Shown: in pieces, positions 57,036 through 64,000 of the stretch | Layout: every line of letters starts with the position of its first letter | How positions within the stretch are numbered: the stretch's first letter is position 1 | DNA from: Macrotis lagotis | Taxonomy: Eukaryota > Chordata > Mammalia > Peramelemorphia > Peramelidae | Direction of reading: 5' to 3' | Assembly (NCBI RefSeq): GCF_037893015.1 | Contig: NC_133666.1 | Coordinates: 654,667,522 to 654,731,521 of the forward strand | Length of the DNA: 64,000 bases | Notes under the pieces: model-generated | Database searches by the model: none | Told to the model about the DNA's origin: nothing | The model's input: only the letters and a program-made list of their open reading frames with translations | Made by a program: the position numbers and the translations under genes

Positions 57036-57094
<59 letters not shown>
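56761..57094. repeat. Long (TTCC)n/(TTTC)n pyrimidine array
   Basis: About 334 bp: TTCC to about 56840, mixed CCTTCC to 56880, TTTC to about 56955, alternating blocks to about 57040, then TTTC. Nearly pure pyrimidine on the plus strand, of the type that can form triplex DNA. The true length may differ from this sequence. Confidence 0.95.
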
Positions 57095-57279
57095 ATTGAG
57101 TTTGGATATGATCACTATAAATAAATATAATGGATATATTTGGATATAAATTACTATATGTCAACATTAAAAAAGAAGAAAAAATAGGTTGATAGTTGAA
57201 GAGAAAGAGTCGAATTTTTTTCAGCCAACAAGTATTTATTATCTACTACATACCAAATACCATAAATGAAAAGATTTCC

Positions 57280-57799
57280 TTAATATAGTTTTTAAAATTA
57301 AATATTTTATTTCCATGCAACAGTAGTTTTTATCAATCATTGCCATTTTTCTCCCTCCCTCTCTTCCCTCCGCCAAACTCTGACCAAAAGCAATGTGATA
57401 TAAGCTCTCTGTTTATTACCATGCTAAACATAGATTGATATTAAACATGTTGTGAGAAAAGAATCAGATCCAAACAGAAGAAAACATGAGAGAAAAAATG
57501 ACATAATACATAAGACAACTTTTAAAAATTGAAGATAATTAGCTTTGGTCTTCATTTGAACTTTGCAGTTCCTTCTCTGGATATGGATAGTATTTTCCAT
57601 CACAAGTTTTTTTAAATTGTCTTTGATTATTGTACTGAATGAACAAGTTCATCATGGTTGATCACGACCCCATGTTGTTTTAATGTGTATTATGATCTTC
57701 TGGTTCTGCTCATTTCACTCTGCATTAACTCATGCAAGACTTCCCAGGCTTTTCTGAAACCCCATGCCTCATGATTTCTTTTAGAACAATAGTATCCAA

Positions 57800-57855
<56 letters not shown>
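57280..57855 (-). mobile_element. LINE-1 3' part ending at a (CA)n run
   Basis: AACATGTTGTGAGAAAAGAATCAGATCC, CAGTTCCTTCTCTGGATATGGATAGTATTTTCCATCACAAG, GTTCTGCTCATTTCACTCTGC, CATGCAAGACTTCCCAGGCTTTTCTG, TTTAGAACAATAGTATCCAATC. At 57801-57855 about 27 CA units replace the expected text (which would read ATTACATTCATATACC). Confidence 0.8.
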
Positions 57856-57857
<2 letters not shown>

Positions 57858-58701
57858 CTTTGTATAAAGAGTTGAATGATTGTTTTAAAAGAATGGAATT
57901 AATCTGAAAATTTTTCTAGAAGAAGAGACTGAAAATTAGAGATGGAACAATTTAAAGGGCAAGGTCTCTGAAAAGACAGCAGGGTTTAAGATCAACCCAA
58001 GTCAAGGGGTTGGCATTGGCAAGGAAAAGGTGCTCATACTGATGGTTCCAAGTCCCCTCCACATCCTTGCCATCATCCCTTGCCTGGTCAGTATCATTCC
58101 CTAAAAACATGGTACCTAGACATCTTCCAAATGTGTCTGGTCAGGATAGAGGATAGAAGATGATCTTTTTTCTAGCTTTGGGCATAGTGCCTCTCTTAGA
58201 TTGATACCACATCATATTAGTGACTCATATTGAGCTTGTGGTCAACTGATACTCTCAGAATGTTCTCATGTGAAGTACTTTTTAGTGCCTATGTTTGTTC
58301 CAGGGACTTTTTTTTTAATCCAAATGAAGGACTTTATATCCATCTATATTAAATTTCATCTTCTTGTATTTAGGCTGCCCTTCCATTCTATAAATATCTC
58401 CTTTTCTATCTTGATTCTGACAGCCAAAAAGGTTAATAAATACTCTCAATTTAATTCCAATTACCAGTTTGATAAACATGTGAACTCTAAGCCATCATTC
58501 AAGCTGTTACTAAAAATATTGAACAAGTCAGAAGTGAACAACATTAAATAAGTTAATGCTCTTTGGGTCCAGTGAATTATGAATTCACTCTATTATCGTC
58601 TAGGTTATGCCTTATCATCTTATCCACATGATTATTATAAGAGATTTTTTATTAAATACCTTAGTGGAATCCAGGTATATTATGTCTACACAATCCCTCT
58701 A

Positions 58702-59025
58702 ATCTATCAGCTAAGTGGTACAGTGGATAGAGCACTGGTCTTGAAGTCAGAAGGACAAGAGTTTGAATCCATCCTCAGACACTTGCTAACTGTGTGACCT
58801 TGGGCAAGTCACTTAACCCTGATTGTCTTGCATCCAGGGCCATTTCTAGTCATCCTGATTCATATCTGGTCACTAGACTCAGATGACTCTGGAGGAGGAA
58901 GTGAAGCTGGTGACTTAGCATGGCACCCCCTCATTCAAATTCAATTCATGTGCTTGTCATGGTATCACCTCCCATGATGTCATGGTCTTCTTTGAGAATG
59001 AAAGACAAAACATCATCATCAATCT
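58702..59025 (+). mobile_element. Long marsupial SINE (tRNA head plus unique tail)
   Basis: Head CAGCTAAGTGGTACAGTGG, GAGTTTGAATCCATCC, GGGCAAGTCACTTAACCC. It continues past the short-SINE end into CCAGGGCCATTTCTAGTCATCC, CTCAGATGACTCTGGAGGAGG, GAAGCTGGTGACTTAGC, CATGATGTCATGGTCTTC and GAATGAAAGACAAAACATC. About 320 bp, the most complete copy of this type here. From 57,860 to 58,700 and 59,300 to 61,620 I see AT-rich sequence with no feature I can support. Confidence 0.8.
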
Positions 59026-59167
59026 ATCACCTAGTAACTCTCTCAAAGAAGATCAAGCTAGTCTAGCCTGATTCATCTTTTTGATTCCACACTGACTTCT
59101 TTTCTAAGTACTCCTCAAAGCATCCTTCCTAGAATTTTCCCAGGGAAAAAAGGAACCTCATCAGTCT

Positions 59168-59292
59168 GTAATTTCTTTTTTTTTTGCAAGACAATGGTGT
59201 TAAGTGACTTGTCCAAGGTCACACAGCTAGTAATTATTAAATGTCTGAGACTAGATTTGAATTTAGGCCCTCCTGACTCCAAGACCAGCTGT
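59168..59292 (-). mobile_element. Truncated tRNA-derived SINE
   Basis: T-run, GCAAGACAATGGTGTTAAGTG, GGTCACACAGCTAGTAATTATT, GATTTGAATTTAGG and CTCCTGACTCC; the head is missing. Confidence 0.8.
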
Positions 59293-61633
59293 AACTTCTT
59301 AATAAATATTCACTGAATTTATATCTGAGTTCTTTCTTGGGATAAAATTGCCTTAGGATAAAATTCATTAATACCAGGTGACTTGAACATACTGGAGGTA
59401 GCTGAACCCAATGATCAGATATCTCCTCATTTATCTTGGGTTTCAGTTACCTTAACCATGCTTATTCTTTTCTTCCCATCAAGGAGATCATCTTCCTTGA
59501 TAGAGGGAAAAGAAGAAGTGAAAATACAAGTTGAGTTTTTCCACTATTTCTCCATTATCTGTTATCACTGCACTATCCAGCAGAATCAGTCTCTTGGTTT
59601 TTTCATTTGAATATGTTGGGTTTTTTAAAAAAGTATTTTGTCACTGCTATCATTTATCATCAGCTTTAACATCTTTAACATCTTCTGGGTTTTAGCCTAC
59701 CATTCTGGTAGGACTAAGTCACACTCTCAGTTAGTTGTTCATACTTCTACCTCTTTTATATACCTTTTTAAAATCTGAGCTCAACAGTAAACTTCTCATG
59801 TGGCCACACCAATCTCTTTTATTTCTCATCAGAATGAAATAACTATGGGATTTAGAGAAGACAGGATGTTCAAGAATTGAGTCCAGTCCATTTATTTAAG
59901 AATAGGGAAGCTGAAACCTAGAGAGTTCAATGATGTGCCCACCCCTTTGCAATTTTGTCTTTAGAATTTACTTCCTGGGGACCTCCAATCTCTCTTGGAA
60001 CCTTTCCTTTCAAGGTCTAAGGTTATGGGATTATACTTATAATTTCAATGAATTACATGAAATCTACTCCTCCATGGTTTAGGATACCCGCTGAACTATA
60101 ATTAATATTTGTTTCATATTCTTCCCCCTTCCCTGGTTCCCTGTCTTATGTATTATAAACACTAAATTGATACAATCATCACTTGTCGAAGTTTCCATCA
60201 CTTCCACTTTTCCAAGCAGGTTTTTCTTTGACAAAAACAGGATCAGGGTGCACTCCTTAACTTTCTTCTCTATCACAAGAGGAATAAAAAATGAAGACTT
60301 TCTTTCTCTTGTTTTTCATTGGCACAAAGAGCAGAGGTAGGGTTAGAATAGTTACTCAAAATGTAACTTCTGCATAAAATAAGTCATAACATTCTGAGAC
60401 CTAGCTGATTGAATTGCACAGGTATAGAAGAGATCTGTTTGGACCAGGTTCTCCTTGCCTGAGTTCTGAAGCTCCAAGTCATTCTGGTGCACTTTCAGTG
60501 CCTCATCCTAGATTTCTGTAGAGTATAAGTCTAAGGGCATGAATAATTACATTGGCTCAGCCCCCAGCCCTTCTAAGATTCTCATCTCCTGCTTGACTCC
60601 TTAGGACCCCCAGAATCCCACTATTCACATTTGATTTAGAGTTATTGAATAAAACAAAAATGAAAGTCACAACATTAGAAATCCTACAGGATTAACAACC
60701 TGCCCTTCCCAGCGACATCTGAAATTGCAACTTCCCAGACTCTACTAAAATGAAAACAATAGCAACAACACTGGCAATGGCACTGCTCCAATATACGTGG
60801 GTAAATTTCAGGTGCACAAATCAACGTTAAACAACATTAAATGAGTTAATGCTTTGGGGGTCTAATATCCTACTTTCAAATTTTTTTTAATATTTGACTT
60901 TCAAAATCTCTTAAATAAGATGTATGCCTTCTCAAAGGTCATATTTTAATAATGAATCATATTCTACACGCTCTCAGAGATTTCTATGAGGTTTTACTTA
61001 CATCTTAGACCGCCAAAGGAAACAAATAATAATGAACCCTACAATTTAGGCTCCAGTTTGCCAGAATTGATTTTATTTATTTTAAGATTAATTTCAAATC
61101 ATTTCTGATTTAGAAATATCAAACTGGTATGTTCTTCCATGTACTGTTACATAATTATCTTTTCCTGGACAATTTGAGATAACTCACAGGAATTTTGAAC
61201 AAGGAAAAGATTATAAAAAATATAATAATGATTTATAAAATTATAATAAAATATGGTAATATTCCAGAAATGGCCACTCATTTCCTTTCTGAACCACTTC
61301 TACTTAAAAGTTTATTTCTATAATTATGATCTTAACTTTGAATTTCAAAAGAGAAAACACCATCTGTAGTTGGGATGTAGGACCAATTGTTTTAGAGGTT
61401 AGGAAGGCAATGATCTTATCTAAACAAGAGTTCAAGAGTTAGGTTTGGTTATTATTTACTCTAAACCAAAGGAAGACCTTAACTTTTATTCTTCATACTT
61501 TCCTTAAGGGAAAAGTCTAGACAAAGTTTTAGAATGGATAAATAAATTTCTTAATATTTCTAGTGAAATTAAAAAGAAAGATTTAATTTTAAAACTGTTT
61601 CCACAGCCCTTCTTTTGTGCTTCTGCACATTTT

Positions 61634-61775
61634 TTTTTGGTAAGGCAATGGGGTTAAGTGACTTGCCCAAGGCCACACCCCTAGGTAATTATTAAGTGTC
61701 TGAGGTTGGATTTGAACTCAGGTACTCCTGAGTCCAGGGCCAGTGCTCTATCCATTGTGCCACCTAGCTGCCCCA
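61634..61775 (-). mobile_element. tRNA-derived SINE with 14-bp target-site duplication
   Basis: GGTAAGGCAATGGGGTTAAGT, GTAATTATTAAGTGTCTGAGG, GGATTTGAACTCAGG, head TATCCATTGTGCCACCTAGC. CTT(C/T)TGCACATTTT flanks it (61620-61633 and 61776-61789). Confidence 0.9.
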
Positions 61776-61896
61776 CTTTTGCACATTTTAAAACATTGTA
61801 TATAATTAGTAATTCAGGGTCTCAATTTTGTACCTTCTAATCAATACCAACTTCCTTTACTCTTATTGGTCCAAATTGAGTGTTCTGTTTTGCTTT

Positions 61897-62070
61897 TTTT
61901 TTAGGGTTTTTTTTTGTTTTTTGTTTTTTGTTTTTGCAAGGCAATGGGGTTAAGTGGCTTGCTCAAGGCCACACAGCTAGGTAATTATTATGTGTCTGAG
62001 GCTGGATTTGAACTCAGGTACTCCTGACTCCAGGGCTGGTGCTCTATCTACTGTGCCACCTAGCTGCCCC
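61897..62070 (-). mobile_element. tRNA-derived SINE with perfect 14-bp target-site duplication
   Basis: Long T/G-interrupted tail, GCAAGGCAATGGGGTTAAGT, GTAATTATTATGTGTCTGAGG, GGATTTGAACTCAGG and head TATCTACTGTGCCACCTAGC. TTCTGTTTTGCTTT is exact on both sides (61883-61896 and 62071-62084). Confidence 0.93.
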
Positions 62071-62367
62071 TTCTGTTTTGCTTTAATACATCAAATGCAG
62101 TAAAATAGTAAGATAACAAAAATTCTTCTTAATGATAAAAAAGCGGACCAAGTGATATAAGTAGACGTAAGTCAATATTCAAATAATATTTGATTCTTCC
62201 TCAGTTTACTCTCTTATAGTAGCCAGAAAATTATGCAGACCAAAAAAAGACATCTGGGATCAATTTGATCAATTTAAAGGTCATTGGAACTTTGTCCTTC
62301 CGGTCAGTTGTCAAGAAGACATTCTAATTCTTTTAGCCATTGGCCTTCAGGAGGACAGGAATTCGAT

Positions 62368-62565
62368 TGCCTCCATCCAGGGTCATCTCCAGTCATCTGA
62401 TTCATATCTGATCACTGGATTCTGATGGCTCTGAAGGAGAAAGTGAGGCTGGTGACTTAGCACAGCATCCCTTCACTCAAATCCAATTCATGTGCTTGTC
62501 ATGGCATCACCTCCCTGTGATGTGATATGATGTAGTCTTCTCAAAAATGAAAAGCAAACATTATT
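62368..62565 (+). mobile_element. Long-SINE tail fragment
   Basis: TCCATCCAGGGTCATCTCCAGTCATC, GATGGCTCTGAAGGAGAAAGTGAGGCTGGTGACTTAGC and TCATGGCATCACCTCCCTGTGATG match the tail of 58702-59025; the tRNA-like head is absent. From 62,570 to 64,000 I see AT-rich sequence with no supportable gene. Confidence 0.7.
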
Positions 62566-64000
62566 ATAAAGAAGACATGTTTTGGAGTCATATCCAACCA
62601 GATTTCAATGAGCATGGACAATGAATCTCGTGGTCATATGTATTTGAATTCACATTATTTGAAGTTATAATTATGTAAAATATGCTCATTGGTTTCAGTT
62701 CAATGGAATTTGCAGTTCAAATTCAAATAATGCAAATATTCGTTCTTTGTACTAATTAAGACCTGATTATATTGATTCTTTTGGTGTGTCTCTCCTCATC
62801 TGGAGAGTATGCTTGCTATTATTTGTTGAATCCAACCATTCTTCAAGCACTGTAATTGCGTCTGCACCTCAAAAACTTTATGTACATTGCTATTGGATGT
62901 GGTTGTAAAGACAAGGAACTCTACTAATTCTGACATTATTCCAGAAGAACTTACTCTGTACCAACTAGGTTCCTGTGGGGAGTTGAGCTCCTGCAAATCA
63001 CAATGGACTACCTAGCCCCATATGCATCCCTTCTCAAGGTCACTGAGTCAGGGACCAGTCTCCTTTCATGTTGTAAGAAGTTCTATACTATCAAACTGAG
63101 AACCTTCAGGTATAAACTATGATTGTTGTAGGTGAGAAGGAATTTTTGACTCCTTAAACTGTACAACCAACACTGATGAGTGATGTTACCCTATGTATGA
63201 CCATTCTCATCATTCGAGAAATCCTGGGCCTCAGAGTGTGTCTATCATCTAACAGTGTCTCAATCTGTTAGACAATCTCAGAGAGAAGAGGAAGAATACT
63301 CATGGTATTTCATAGTGCACACCACCTCTCTGGTTAATTCAAAAGAATTCTGTTATAAACACAAAAGAATTCTGTTTATACACAATGTTTGTGTTTATAC
63401 ACAATGATTTTTTTTCCCCAACTACTAGACTCTTTCTAGGTTTTTATGCACATTCTAGCCAAAATTGCAGTTTTAGCTTTATACAAAAGAATTCAATTAA
63501 AATTCATTCCCATGCATCAATGCCACTGTATTCAGGGCTGAATTCTCAGAATTTCTATTTTTTAGAACTCATTGATGGACTTCTCATTGAGTTGCAGGTC
63601 TCCATACTATGTCAATGTAAACTGCTTCTAACTTCTTTTTTAATTCTTTTTTTATTCTTCTGACTGAGTCTTGGAAATCACTGAATTGCATTTTTTTTTT
63701 TGTATTTTGACTCAGTATTTCACTTTCTAATGCTATCAATTAGCCTCCCACATCTTTGCTTTCAATTCATTTTTCAATTCTTTTCAACTCAGTTTCCTTT
63801 TATTCTTTTTTAATCTCTTTTGCAAATTAGTAAAATTCTCTTATACATCTTATGTTCATTGCAAAACTTTACTTTTAGGTTATCTGAACTGAAACTTCGG
63901 TGTTTACAGTTTCCTATTTTGTCCGGTCAAACATTTCCAATTTAGATTCTTAATTAAGAAGGTGAAAAACCCTGGTGCATTCTAATTCCTTTTAGGTGAT

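Noticed and set aside
56429..57115. A 228-codon open frame on the minus strand, and long frames on the plus strand
   Set aside because: These are translations of the (GACAGA)n and (TTCC/TTTC)n arrays (KERKKERK or SFLPSFLP repeats), not genes.
62646..62741. A stem from GAATTCACATTATTTGAA and TTCAAATAATGCAAATATTC
   Set aside because: AT-rich, imperfect and about 60 bases apart; expected by chance in this composition.
18300..64000. 3' exons of a neighbouring gene such as TMEM131 (next to ZAP70 in human, opposite strand)
   Set aside because: No minus-strand frame with splice sites resembles a conserved exon; the segment reads as intergenic repeats.

Overview
This window is mammalian nuclear DNA, almost certainly from a marsupial and probably an Australian one. 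It carries one recognisable protein-coding gene, ZAP70, which encodes the T-cell receptor-proximal tyrosine kinase. The marsupial call rests on many copies of a roughly 150-bp tRNA-derived SINE. Each copy has an A box like TGGCGCAGTGG, a B box like GTTCAAATCC, and a tail reading ...CCATTGCCTTGCAAAAA. I recognise this type from Australian marsupials (WSINE1-like). Marsupial-type L1 and half-L1 relics and L2/CR1 and MIR/CORE-SINE debris agree with this. Family names are from memory and were not searched.

Bases 1-5.9 kb are the 5' flank or first intron of ZAP70. They hold a 245-bp hAT-type miniature transposon, several SINEs, a strong G-quadruplex motif, a pyrimidine-rich tract, and an eight-unit 30-bp minisatellite ending about 320 bp before the first coding exon. 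I could not identify the non-coding first exon.

Bases 5,940-18,290 hold the twelve coding exons and the 3' UTR of ZAP70, all on the plus strand. The exons join into a 1,854-nt reading frame (617 codons plus stop) with every splice phase consistent and every intron GT-AG. The order is N-SH2, interdomain A, C-SH2, interdomain B and tyrosine kinase. Key residues are present: both SH2 arginines, the catalytic Lys and Asp, DFG, tandem activation-loop tyrosines, and three interdomain-B regulatory tyrosines. One notable change is a Ser where the human glycine-rich loop has Cys346.

Bases 18.3-64 kb look intergenic. I found no convincing exon of a neighbouring gene. The region is rich in repeats: L1 pieces on the minus strand, one near-complete half-L1-like element, L2 remnants, SINEs with clear target-site duplications, microsatellites and two unusual tandem arrays. 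Items worth attention are a near-consensus CTCF site 2.2 kb past the ZAP70 poly(A) signal, a GC-box region followed by a good splice donor at about 22.1-22.3 kb, a second CTCF-like site at 51.7 kb, a low-repeat segment with a RUNX/ETS-like motif at about 50.0 kb, and a 199-bp inverted duplication inside an L1 at 44.4-45.4 kb. I see no novel multigene system here; the new observations concern regulation, structure and repeat evolution.
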